A DNA stretch of 64,000 bases from an uncultured Acidimicrobiales bacterium (GTDB lineage Bacteria; Actinomycetota; Acidimicrobiia; Acidimicrobiales; SZUA-35), in assembly GCA_937922045.1 (NCBI GenBank), contig CAKZXA010000054.1, positions 99,797-163,796 of the forward strand. The letters are read 5' to 3'. Positions within the stretch are counted from its first letter, which is position 1. Each line of letters opens with the position of its first letter. Both the position numbers and the translations under genes were made by a program. Of this stretch, positions 19,637 to 28,293 are shown piece after piece. Under the pieces are notes generated by a model that did not search any database, had not been told where the DNA came from, and saw only the letters and a list, made by a program, of their open reading frames with translations.

Positions 19637-20227
19637 ATGAGCAGGGAACGGAAAGTCTCCGCCAAGTTCGTTGTAGCTGGTGGCTTTGGGGTAGGGAAGA
19701 CTACCTTCGTCGGGTCGGTGTCTGAGATAGACCCGCTCCGAACCGAGGCAGCCATGACATCGGCAAGTACGGGGATCGACGACACGACACATGTGGGTCA
19801 GAAGACCACGACCACGGTGGCGATGGATTTCGGGCGCATCACGATCGACAATGATCTGGTTCTCTACATCTTCGGAACGCCCGGTCAGGAGCGGTTCGGC
19901 TTCATGTGGGATGACCTCGTGGCTGGAGCGCTTGGCGCCATTGTGATGGTTGACTCTCGCCGTCTCGGTGATTGCTTCTTCGCTGTCGACTACTTCGAGC
20001 AGCGCGGCATCCCCTTCGTCGTGGCTGTTAACACGTTCGATGGCCAGGAATCGCACGATCTGACCGCAATTGCAGAAGCGCTTCAGCTCAGCGACAACGT
20101 CAAGATCGGCTATTGCGATGCCCGTGATCGCACCTCGGTGAAGGACGTGCTGCTCTTGCTGTTCGAGGTCATTCTGCAGGGAATTCCGAACCAGGCCATT
20201 AGCGGGTCGGCGGCCCCGGCGACCTAG
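19637..20227 (+). CDS. Conservon small GTPase (CvnD-like)
   Basis: 196-residue Ras-like GTP-binding protein. The P-loop is GGFGVGKTT (residues ~13-21), G3 is GTPGQERF and the G4-like segment is NTFD. In conservons this GTPase associates with the roadblock and sensor proteins at the membrane. It is the last gene of the operon, followed by a hairpin. Confidence 0.9.
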   Translation: MSRERKVSAKFVVAGGFGVGKTTFVGSVSEIDPLRTEAAMTSASTGIDDTTHVGQKTTTTVAMDFGRITIDNDLVLYIFGTPGQERFGFMWDDLVAGALGAIVMVDSRRLGDCFFAVDYFEQRGIPFVVAVNTFDGQESHDLTAIAEALQLSDNVKIGYCDARDRTSVKDVLLLLFEVILQGIPNQAISGSAAPAT

Positions 20228-20236
20228 CCCCCCATA

Positions 20237-20254
20237 GCTCAGACCTCTCTGAGC
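20237..20254. terminator. Hairpin between convergent genes
   Basis: Perfect 7-bp stem GCTCAGA/TCTGAGC with loop CCTC, located 9 bp after the GTPase stop and just beyond the stop of the opposing CoA-transferase gene. There is no T-run, so the terminator role is inferred from position. Confidence 0.4.
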
Positions 20255-20257
20255 AGG

Positions 20258-21457
20258 TTACTCGATGAGGTTTTGAGCCAGGAGTGTCTGGATCGTCTCG
20301 TCGTCGTATCCCAACGATTCAAACACGGCCTGAGAGTGCTCACCTAGCAAGGCTGCTGGCTGGTAGACGCCGGGCGAGCCGGAACGAAACATTACGGGAT
20401 CCTTCACGACCTTGTAGGCCCCCTCGGTGGGGTGGTCGGCATCACTGATGAGTCCGACGGCTTTGAAGTGTGGATCCTCGTCCAGCTTGTCGAGTTCGAC
20501 GACGGGAACCGCGGGAATCGACACCTCGTCACACAGTGCCAACCATTCGGCCGTGCTCTTGGTCCTTACCGCTCCGTCCAGAATGGCGTAGAGCGGATCG
20601 ACGTTGGTGATCCGGTCGTTGACGGAAGCGAACCGAGGATCACCGATGTGCTCGTCGAGCCCGGCGAGCCGGAAAAAGTCGACCCAGTTGCGGTCGCTGT
20701 AGGGGAGTATGCATACCCAGCCGTCGGCCGACTGACGCGGCTTGCGATGCTTGGTACGCAGACGTAGGTAGCTGAATTCGCCGACGGGAGGATCAAAGGT
20801 GTGACCGCTCAGATGTTCCACCAGATTGAATGAGGCCAAGGTCTCGGCCATGGGCACCTCGATGAAGTCACCTTCGCCTGAGACGGCTCGCTTGTAGAGC
20901 GCCCCGAGTACGGCGTAGGTGATGTGTAGCGATGCGACCTTGTCGGCGATGATGCTCGGCACATAGGCCGGTTCATCACCCAGCCAGGAGAACATGGAGG
21001 CGAATCCGGAAGCGGCCTGAATGACATCGTCGTAGGCGGCCTTGGCCGCGTAGGGGCCATCGCTGCCGAAACCTGTGGCTGAGCAGTACACGAGATCGGG
21101 CCGGTACGGGCGAACATCGTCGTCGGTAATGCGCAGGGATGCGAGAGCTCGGGGGCGGACATTGGTCACGAACGCATCGGCAGTGGCGATCAGGTCGAGG
21201 AAGGCTTGGTGTCCGAGGTCGGTCTTGAGGTCGAGCACAACCGACTGCTTGTTGCGGTTGACGTTCATGGAGAACGCCCCCATCTTCGGGTTGCGTTTCG
21301 GCTCGAAGTCGCGCATGAAGTCGCCACCTGGCGCTTCAACGCGGACTACCTCGGCTCCCATGTCGGCCAGAGCTCGGGTCGCCAGAGGTGCCATCACGAC
21401 CGTGGCCAGTTCGACCACTCGAACTCCTGCCAGCGGGCCACCGTGTTGTTTCGTCAT
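20258..21457 (-). CDS. CaiB/BaiF-family (type III) CoA-transferase
   Basis: 399 residues. The N-terminus GVRVVELATVVMAPLATRAL and ADMGAEVVRVEAPGGD are diagnostic of family III CoA-transferases, which move CoA between carboxylic acids through an aspartyl intermediate. A candidate catalytic Asp lies in PSIIADKVASLHI. The substrate (a steroid, carnitine or other acid) cannot be assigned. It is monocistronic as far as seen, convergent with the conservon operon. Confidence 0.88.
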   Translation of the reverse strand: MTKQHGGPLAGVRVVELATVVMAPLATRALADMGAEVVRVEAPGGDFMRDFEPKRNPKMGAFSMNVNRNKQSVVLDLKTDLGHQAFLDLIATADAFVTNVRPRALASLRITDDDVRPYRPDLVYCSATGFGSDGPYAAKAAYDDVIQAASGFASMFSWLGDEPAYVPSIIADKVASLHITYAVLGALYKRAVSGEGDFIEVPMAETLASFNLVEHLSGHTFDPPVGEFSYLRLRTKHRKPRQSADGWVCILPYSDRNWVDFFRLAGLDEHIGDPRFASVNDRITNVDPLYAILDGAVRTKSTAEWLALCDEVSIPAVPVVELDKLDEDPHFKAVGLISDADHPTEGAYKVVKDPVMFRSGSPGVYQPAALLGEHSQAVFESLGYDDETIQTLLAQNLIE

Positions 21458-21568
21458 ACATTCCTATCGTCGCTCAGCCGCTGGAGGTGTGCCAACTCGA
21501 CAGGAAATGCCGTCACCGTCGTCGTCGGCAGATCGACTGGCCTAGAATCATGCGACAACGTCAGTTTG

Positions 21569-21642
21569 GGGCCTGTAGCTCAGTTGGTTAGAGCAAGCGA
21601 CTCATAATCGCTCGGTCGCGGGTTCGAGCCCCGCCGGGCCCA
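21569..21642 (+). tRNA. tRNA with CAT anticodon (elongator Met or Ile2)
   Basis: Acceptor arms GGGCCTG/CGGGCCC, anticodon stem AGCGA/TCGCT with loop CTCATAA, T-arm GTTCGAG, and CCA encoded at 21643-21645. A normal G1-C72 pair rules against initiator Met. Elongator Met and lysidine-modified Ile2 cannot be separated by eye. Confidence 0.92.
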
Positions 21643-21663
21643 CCACCCAGACCAGAGCGCGCT

Positions 21664-22260
21664 CTATCGTATCGACCGTGTGCTCTGGCTAGCTGCACGT
21701 CGGGCGATGAGCCAGACAACCCGTTCCTCGGTACCCGAGTCAATCGGTTCGAGAGCGGCGAAGTCGGCGAGCAGGCGCTCGACCGTGGTTCGGTAACGAC
21801 CGGGGCCAGCGGGTGACGAACCCGGGTTCAGGCCTAAAGAAGCGATGGCCAGCAGTCCGCCGGGGCAGAGCCGCTCGATGATGGCGTCGTCGAGCGCTGG
21901 TTCGCGAAAGAGATGACAGAGCACGACGTCGGCTGGCGGTCCGTCGGGCAACCCGTCGTCGAGGTCGGCGACTTCGAACCTACACCGGTCGCCCAACCCG
22001 GCGCGCTCGGCGCGCTCGGCTGCTTGGGCGATAGCAACCGCTGACACGTCGTATCCGGTGACTGACAGGCCGAGCGAGGCGAGCCAGATAGAACCGAACC
22101 CTTTGCCACAGGCGAGATCGACTGCGGTTCCGCGACGCGGGAATAGCTCATCGAAGCGGGCGAAGACGTTGGGAGGCAGCGGCTGTTCGTCCTGATCCAT
22201 CTCGGCTGAACGAGACGCGCTATAGCGGGCGTCCCAGCGGGCTCTGTCATCTTCGCTCAT
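21664..22260 (-). CDS. Class I SAM-dependent methyltransferase
   Basis: 198 residues from ATG 22260 (MSEDDRARWDARY). Motif I is AVDLACGKGFGSIWLA, followed by SVTGYDVS (acidic residue binding the SAM ribose) and DVVLCHLFR. It resembles small tellurite-resistance/thiopurine-like methyltransferases in its WDARY start. Substrate unknown. The frame is open upstream, but that part lacks family features. Confidence 0.8.
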   Translation of the reverse strand: MSEDDRARWDARYSASRSAEMDQDEQPLPPNVFARFDELFPRRGTAVDLACGKGFGSIWLASLGLSVTGYDVSAVAIAQAAERAERAGLGDRCRFEVADLDDGLPDGPPADVVLCHLFREPALDDAIIERLCPGGLLAIASLGLNPGSSPAGPGRYRTTVERLLADFAALEPIDSGTEERVVWLIARRAASQSTRSIR

Positions 22261-22404
22261 CGGTTGTTCAACCAGATCATCACTCTCCACCTCAGCGCAC
22301 AACACTAGTGGTGTAAGCCAGTGCTCCAAGCTCGGGATAGAAGCACTGTGACCATCTGGAAAAGAGCGGGTCTGTGCGGCATTTGGCCAGTAGCCTCGAT
22401 TGGC

Positions 22405-25400
22405 GTGAGCAGCAACGAACCGGCCACCGAGATCCCAAAGGCATATGATCCCCACGGGGTAGAGCCCGAGGTGACGCGGCGTTGGCTTGAGGCCAAGATC
22501 GGTGCCGCCACGCCGCTGGCCAACGGGGAGACGGGCGACACCTATTCGATCGTCATTCCGCCGCCCAATATCACCGGCGCGTTGCATCTGGGTCACGCCC
22601 TCAACAACACGCTGCAGGACGTCCTGATTCGGTATCACCGCATGAAGGGCGATCGCACGCTATGGATGCCAGGCACCGATCATGCCGGGATCGCCACTCA
22701 GACGGTGGTCGAGAAGCGTCTGCTGGCCGAAGGCACCCGTCGGCTCGATATGGGTCGTGAGGCGTTCGTTGAACGAACCCAGCAGTGGAAGTCCGACTAT
22801 GAAGCCATCATCACCGGTCAGCTACGCGAGCTTGGAGCGTCCTGCGACTGGGACCGCACCAGGTTCACCCTCGATGAAATGTGCGCCACTGCGGTGCGTC
22901 ACGCCTTCTATCACCTGTTCAAAGACAACCTCGTCTATCGCGGGAAGCGTCTCGTCAACTGGGACCCGGTGACACAGACGGCCCTGGCCGATGATGAGGT
23001 CGAGATGGAGAACGTCGACGGTCACATGTGGTACCTGCGGTACCCCCTGGCCGACGGATCTGGCCATGTCACGGTTGCCACAACCAGGCCTGAAACGATG
23101 CTGGGCGACACGGCGGTAGCCGTCAACCCAACCGATCCCCGCGCTGCGGCCTTGCGAGGTAGGCACGTCAGGCTGCCAATCGTCGATCGCCTCATCCCCA
23201 TCGTTGAAGACGACTACGTCGTCATGGCGGACCCCGACAGCAGTGATGCCAAGGCCCAGTTCGCCAGTGGTTTCCTCAAGGTCACGCCAGCCCATGATCC
23301 AAACGACTGGGACATCGGGGTGCGCCACGACCTCGCCGTTATCAACGTCATGGCCGCCGACGCGTCGATCAGCGATCAACATGGCTGGGAAGACATCTCC
23401 GATGAGGCCCGCCAGTTCGTTGGCATGAGCCGCGAGGAAGCTCGAGAGGCCATCGTCGCCTGGTTCGAAGCCAACGACCTTCTGGAAGAGGTGAGGGACT
23501 ACTCCCACTCGGTTGGCCATTCATACCGGTCGCACGTGCCGATCGAGCCCTGGCAATCCGATCAATGGTTTGTGGCCGTCACCGATGATCGTCTCCGCGG
23601 CAACGCTTTGCGAGCCCAGGATGCGTCCCAGGTGCCCGAGCTGCCCGAGGGCGTTAACGCTCGCGGTGACCAGCAGGGCGACGGGGAGATGGTGTTTCAC
23701 CCCGAGCGTTACGCTCGCACCTACCACGCCTGGCACGCCAATATCCGAGACTGGTGCATCTCTCGTCAGCTCTGGTGGGGTCATCAGATCCCTGTGTGGA
23801 GCCGTCGCCTCCACCCCGACATCCTCGACGCGGTGGCGCTGGCCGCCCTCGATGGGGTTGGGCTCGACGAGGCTCGCCAGATCGAAGGTGTGTGGTCGGC
23901 AGCGGGCGCGGTGCACACCGTTCGCCGCATCACCGACGATGAAATTGAGGAAGCGGTCTGCGTTCCTCCCGACGCGACCCTGCGCCGACTCGATCGCGTC
24001 GACGCCTCCTTTGACGAACCAGGCCTCGTCAAGGCGTTGGAGGCTGCTGGTTTCGAACGCGACCCCGATGTGCTCGACACCTGGTTCTCCTCAGGCCTCT
24101 GGCCCTTGTCGACGATGGGTTGGCCCTACCCCGAAGATTTCCCTGATTCGATCGGCCTGCTCGAAAGCTTCAACCCAACCTCTGTACTGATCACCGGACG
24201 CGACATCATCACGCTCTGGGTGAGCCGGATGACGATGTTCAACCGGTATTTCATGGATGGCCAGCTCGCATTCGAAGACGTGTTCATCAACACGCTGATC
24301 CAGGACGGGCACGGCCAGCGGATGTCGAAAAGCCTCGGCAATGGGCTCGATCCGCGCGACGTGATCCACACCCACGGTGCAGACGCGCTGCGTTTCACCC
24401 TGGTTCAGATGTCGACCGACACCCAAGACGTTCGCATGCCGGTGGAGCTGATCTGCCCTCACACCGGTGAGGTCTTTGCCCCCGAGTGGATTACAACCCC
24501 GGCCGGCCATCTGGTCGCCGCTCCAATCCAGCATTCACCGTCGGATCCGTCGAAGACGATGCTCAGCCCCTATGGCGTGGCCATCGGCGCGGCCGAGCCA
24601 ACCGACGATGTTCCGCTGGCCCGGCTAACATCGCCCAAGTTCGACCTCGGTCGCAACTTCGCTAACAAGGTCTGGAACGCTACCCGGTTCGCTCTCGGTC
24701 GGGTTGAAGTTGGCCAGCTTCCCGAGGTTGTCGACGAGACCGTCCACTTGTTTCCTGATCGTTGGATCTTGGCTCGGTTGCATGAAACGTTGGCTCGTGT
24801 CGAAGATGCCATCGAGAACTACCACTACAACGTCTACGCCGACGCACTCTATGATTTCATCTGGCGAGATGTTTGCGATCGCTATCTCGAAGCCATCAAG
24901 CCAACCGTCGACGGGAACGCAGCCCAACAGGCTGTGCTCGCCGCTGTGCTGGACGCTGTGCTTCGAATCCTTCACCCGGTCGCGCCATTTGTGACCGAAG
25001 CTCTCTGGACAAATGTGTCAGCGGTTCGACGTGGCGAGGTTGAAGGCCTCGAACTGCCATCGTCTGATCTCCTAGCCCTCGCCGCCTGGCCCGTCGTGAA
25101 CGATAGTCTGGCCGACCCTGGCGTCGTCGAGGCTTTCGAGCGGGTCGACCAGCTCGTTGGCTCCATACGGGCTGTGCGCTCTGAGCGAAACGTGAAGCCC
25201 AAGCAGCAGGTCATCTTGCATGCCCCGATCACTGTTCGCGAACTAATCGCAACCGCGAGCGGCACGGTTGAGACGCTCGCCGGAGTGGGTGAGGTGCTCG
25301 AGATGGAAGGCGCCGAGCGGCCGGCCGCTGCGAGCTCGCTGACCTTCGAAGGGTCTGAGCTTTGGCTCTCAGGCCTGGCCGAGGAAATCGATCTCGATGC

Positions 25401-25593
25401 CGAACGATCGCGCCTGCAGAAGATCATCGACGCCAAGTCGAAGCAGGTCAGCGGATTCGAAGGCAAACTCGGTAACCCCGGCTATGTCAACAACGCAAAG
25501 CCGGAGCTGGTGGAAGAGACGCGTCGACTGCTGGCCGCCACGAAGGAAGACCTCACCGCGGCCGAGACCGCAATGGCGGCCCTAGCTCCCTAG
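22405..25593 (+). CDS. valS: Valyl-tRNA synthetase
   Basis: Class I synthetase charging tRNA-Val. The HIGH-type motif is PPPNITGALHLGHAL, the editing (CP1) domain contains TTRPETMLGDTAVAVNP, the tryptophan-rich SRQLWWGHQIPVW is intact and the KMSKS loop is RMSKSLGNGLDP. The C-terminus is the usual coiled-coil. From GTG 22405 it has 1062 residues, longer than the usual ~900. Extra sequence lies after SRQLWWGHQIPVW (before DVLDTWFSSGLWP) and between the KMSKS region and FDLGRNFANKVWNATRF. The frame is open upstream to 22321, but that part is not family-like. Confidence 0.95.
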   Translation: MSSNEPATEIPKAYDPHGVEPEVTRRWLEAKIGAATPLANGETGDTYSIVIPPPNITGALHLGHALNNTLQDVLIRYHRMKGDRTLWMPGTDHAGIATQTVVEKRLLAEGTRRLDMGREAFVERTQQWKSDYEAIITGQLRELGASCDWDRTRFTLDEMCATAVRHAFYHLFKDNLVYRGKRLVNWDPVTQTALADDEVEMENVDGHMWYLRYPLADGSGHVTVATTRPETMLGDTAVAVNPTDPRAAALRGRHVRLPIVDRLIPIVEDDYVVMADPDSSDAKAQFASGFLKVTPAHDPNDWDIGVRHDLAVINVMAADASISDQHGWEDISDEARQFVGMSREEAREAIVAWFEANDLLEEVRDYSHSVGHSYRSHVPIEPWQSDQWFVAVTDDRLRGNALRAQDASQVPELPEGVNARGDQQGDGEMVFHPERYARTYHAWHANIRDWCISRQLWWGHQIPVWSRRLHPDILDAVALAALDGVGLDEARQIEGVWSAAGAVHTVRRITDDEIEEAVCVPPDATLRRLDRVDASFDEPGLVKALEAAGFERDPDVLDTWFSSGLWPLSTMGWPYPEDFPDSIGLLESFNPTSVLITGRDIITLWVSRMTMFNRYFMDGQLAFEDVFINTLIQDGHGQRMSKSLGNGLDPRDVIHTHGADALRFTLVQMSTDTQDVRMPVELICPHTGEVFAPEWITTPAGHLVAAPIQHSPSDPSKTMLSPYGVAIGAAEPTDDVPLARLTSPKFDLGRNFANKVWNATRFALGRVEVGQLPEVVDETVHLFPDRWILARLHETLARVEDAIENYHYNVYADALYDFIWRDVCDRYLEAIKPTVDGNAAQQAVLAAVLDAVLRILHPVAPFVTEALWTNVSAVRRGEVEGLELPSSDLLALAAWPVVNDSLADPGVVEAFERVDQLVGSIRAVRSERNVKPKQQVILHAPITVRELIATASGTVETLAGVGEVLEMEGAERPAAASSLTFEGSELWLSGLAEEIDLDAERSRLQKIIDAKSKQVSGFEGKLGNPGYVNNAKPELVEETRRLLAATKEDLTAAETAMAALAP

Positions 25594-25615
25594 CTGCCGT
25601 GGTCTGCGCTGTGGC

Positions 25616-26875
25616 CTAGGCCGGCGTGAATGTGGCCGGAAGGTGCTTCACGCCGTGAATGAAGCTGGACATCAGCAGGTCGGGCTCGCCCGATGCTTGT
25701 ATGTCGGGGATCCGCTTGAACAGCTCGCGGAACATGACAGTGATTTCGCGTCGGGCCAGATGAGCACCTAGACAGAAGTGAGGTCCCGGTCCACCAAATC
25801 CGATGTGCGGGTTTGGATCCCGAAGAACATCAAAGCGTTGAGGGTCGACGAACACGTCTTCGTCCCGGTTGGCGGCCAAGTAGAACATGCCGATCTTGTC
25901 GCCTGCTGAGATCGCTTGGCCCCCGAGCTCGGTGTCGACGAGGGCCGTGCGGCGCATGTAGGTGACCGGGCTGGCCAGACGCACGATCTCCTCGACCGCC
26001 GTTGGAGCCACGCCCTCAAAGTCGTTGAGCCAGATGGCGCGCTGATCGGGATTATCGGTGAGGTATTTGAGCCCCCAGCTGATGGCATTGCGGGTTGTTT
26101 CATTGCCGGCGACGACCAACAGAATGAAGAAGCTGGCTAAGTCGGCGGGGGTTAGCTCATCATCGGTCAGGTCGGCGTTGATTAAGGCCGAGGTCAGGTC
26201 GGTACCGTCGCCGCCTTTCTTAGAGTCCGCCACCCGATTCATCAACTCGGCCAGTTCCATACCTGCGGTCAAGATGGCGGTGAGCACGTCGTCTGCTTCG
26301 GCTACATACTCGGGGTCGCCAGCTCCGAGGATGGTGTTGGTGTGATTGAACACGAACTCATACTCGGAGTCGGGGATGCCCATCAGATCGCACACGATTC
26401 GTAGCGGGAGAGCGGCGGCCACATCGACAACGAAGTCGACGTCGCCCCGCTCGGCCACATCGTCGACGATTTGGGTAGCGACCTGTTGCACCGAATCTTC
26501 GAGGCGCTTAAGCATGCGAGGAGTAAAGCCAGCTGAGACGATCCGACGAAGCCGAGCGTGGCGCGGGTCGTCCATGGCGATCATCGAGCTGAAGAACTCG
26601 TTGAACTCCTCAGGCGTGTTCAGCAGCGTGATGCCGCTGGCCGAGCTGAAGATCTGGGGATTCTTCGACAGATGCAGGATCTGAGCATGCTTGGTTACAA
26701 CCCAGGCCCCTGCGCCTTGTTCGAGAGGAACCTCAGGCGGAATCTCAGGCTCCGGGAGGAACGGGATCTTCTCGAGCGCTCGAAGTGCAGCGAGGTCGGC
26801 TTCGATCTCGTCGGCTGGTCGAACCCAGAACTCGGGCGGTATTGGGTTGGGTGTTTCCTGGGAGACGACACTCAT
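25616..26875 (-). CDS. Cytochrome P450
   Basis: 419 residues from ATG 26875. The I-helix has AGNETTRNAISWG, the K-helix EEIVRLASP gives ExxR, and the haem loop is FGGPGPHFCLGAHLAR with the Cys ligand. It is a soluble bacterial class I P450 needing external ferredoxin, none of which is nearby. General resemblance is to actinobacterial steroid/lipid P450s, but substrate is unknown. It is the last gene of a minus-strand group with a small monooxygenase-like protein and an aldo/keto reductase. Confidence 0.93.
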   Translation of the reverse strand: MSVVSQETPNPIPPEFWVRPADEIEADLAALRALEKIPFLPEPEIPPEVPLEQGAGAWVVTKHAQILHLSKNPQIFSSASGITLLNTPEEFNEFFSSMIAMDDPRHARLRRIVSAGFTPRMLKRLEDSVQQVATQIVDDVAERGDVDFVVDVAAALPLRIVCDLMGIPDSEYEFVFNHTNTILGAGDPEYVAEADDVLTAILTAGMELAELMNRVADSKKGGDGTDLTSALINADLTDDELTPADLASFFILLVVAGNETTRNAISWGLKYLTDNPDQRAIWLNDFEGVAPTAVEEIVRLASPVTYMRRTALVDTELGGQAISAGDKIGMFYLAANRDEDVFVDPQRFDVLRDPNPHIGFGGPGPHFCLGAHLARREITVMFRELFKRIPDIQASGEPDLLMSSFIHGVKHLPATFTPA

Positions 26876-26943
26876 GAACAACAATCTAACCGAGCCACTC
26901 GGTGCCGGGTAAACCCAAGCTCGGCTACCTGGGGCCTACGCGG

Positions 26944-27246
26944 CTAGGGAAGCGGCGTTACTTCGCCGATGCCGTAGATGGCAAGGTTGCGTTCAAGGAT
27001 CGGCAGTTCGGCCGATGCAGACCGCCATGTCGCCATGTGATCGGAGGCAAAGTGCAGATCGAGGTCTTCCCTGCTGTCCCACAACTCGTGAAGATGGATG
27101 ATCCCCGTATCGAAGGGGTCGGGCGAGAAGGCGTAGGTTTGGCAGCCTGGCTCTTCAAGCGTGGCCTCCACCATGGGCTTGACGGCTTCGAAGAACCGGT
27201 CTCGTGCTTCGGGTTTGATCCGCATAGAGCCAGCAACGATCAGCAT
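26944..27246 (-). CDS. Antibiotic-biosynthesis-monooxygenase-domain (ABM) protein
   Basis: 100 residues of the ABM ferredoxin-like fold: MLIVAGSMRIKPEARDRFFE start, then EEPGCQTYAFSPDP and HLHELWDSREDLDLHF. Family members are cofactor-free oxygenases or small metabolic enzymes. The gene starts 2 bp after the aldo/keto reductase stop, so the two are cotranscribed. Confidence 0.85.
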   Translation of the reverse strand: MLIVAGSMRIKPEARDRFFEAVKPMVEATLEEPGCQTYAFSPDPFDTGIIHLHELWDSREDLDLHFASDHMATWRSASAELPILERNLAIYGIGEVTPLP

Positions 27247-27248
27247 GG

Positions 27249-28166
27249 TTAGATCCTTTCGAGGGTTCCACCGTCAAACAGTGGCGTAATGTCGAGTCGT
27301 TCTTGGTCTTCGGTCATCGTCGCGTCTGTTGGTGCTTCGCTGAAAGAGCGACCAGCGGCCGCGATGTGGGGGAGGAGACGGGCATCCGATGAGCTGTTCA
27401 CAAACAATGACTGGGTCCCATCGGTGACGTGCCCGAGAGCGAAGTGGACGGCGTTGGTGATGGCATCGACGTCGGCGATTGGCTCGTACCACGAGAACTG
27501 TTGGGCCGGGGTTTCCTGCCAGCGACGACGAGCGATCGCCTTGATCGTCTGCATAGCCACCCCCCGATCCTGACACAGGGCGATCAGCGCTTCGACGTCA
27601 TCGCGATAGGCGGTCGACGACAGCATCGAGAAGTTCAGAGGAAAGAGCACCGAGTCGAAGTTGAATTCGTTCAAGCTTCGAAGATGCATCCCAGGGATCC
27701 TGGTGCCATGGCCGGTGACCCCGATGAAGCGACAAAGACCCTCATCGCGTGCAGCGACCAGTGCCTCCAGCGCTCCTCCCGAACCGAAGACCTGGTCCCA
27801 CTCGTCATCCTCGACGAGGTTGTGCAGCTGGATGAGGTCGACAGATTCAACCCCAAGACGTTCGAGGCTTCGCTCAAGACTGGTTCGCGCCTCGTCACCC
27901 GAACGGTAGCGAGTTTTTGTTGCGAGGAAGAACGACTCTCGGTGTTCGGCCAGAAACGGAGCGAGGCGGTCTTCGCTCTCGCCGTAGGATTCTGCCGTGT
28001 CGATGTGATTGATGCCCAAGGGTTCAAGTTGGCTGAGCGTTTCGGCTGCCCGTTCTGGACTCATCGAGCCAAGAGCGGCGGCACCGAAGATGATGCGACT
28101 GCTCAGATGCCCGGTCGAGCCGAAGGGCGCTGTCGGCATCGGTGCTGGTGATGTTGGGCCGGTCAT
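27249..28166 (-). CDS. Aldo/keto reductase
   Basis: 305 residues from ATG 28166. The tetrad is visible: Asp and Tyr in HIDTAESYGESEDRL, Lys in FLATKTRYRSG and His in VDLIQLHNL. It reduces carbonyls with NADPH by family; substrate unknown. It is the first gene of the operon with the ABM protein and the P450, and divergent from the HemL-like gene. Confidence 0.85.
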   Translation of the reverse strand: MTGPTSPAPMPTAPFGSTGHLSSRIIFGAAALGSMSPERAAETLSQLEPLGINHIDTAESYGESEDRLAPFLAEHRESFFLATKTRYRSGDEARTSLERSLERLGVESVDLIQLHNLVEDDEWDQVFGSGGALEALVAARDEGLCRFIGVTGHGTRIPGMHLRSLNEFNFDSVLFPLNFSMLSSTAYRDDVEALIALCQDRGVAMQTIKAIARRRWQETPAQQFSWYEPIADVDAITNAVHFALGHVTDGTQSLFVNSSSDARLLPHIAAAGRSFSEAPTDATMTEDQERLDITPLFDGGTLERI

Positions 28167-28293
28167 GATCTCAATCCCCTGGATGGCGAATGCTGCATTG
28201 TTGACACTAGTCGTCGGACCCGGCGCTGGCACGCTGGAATCGATGGTCGAAAGCTGCAAGACTTGATCGGAACGACAGCAATCGGGGCTTGGC

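Noticed and set aside
25613..25622. GGCCTAGGCC palindrome between valS and the P450 gene as a terminator
   Set aside because: Ten bases with no loop and no T-run; too small to support a call.
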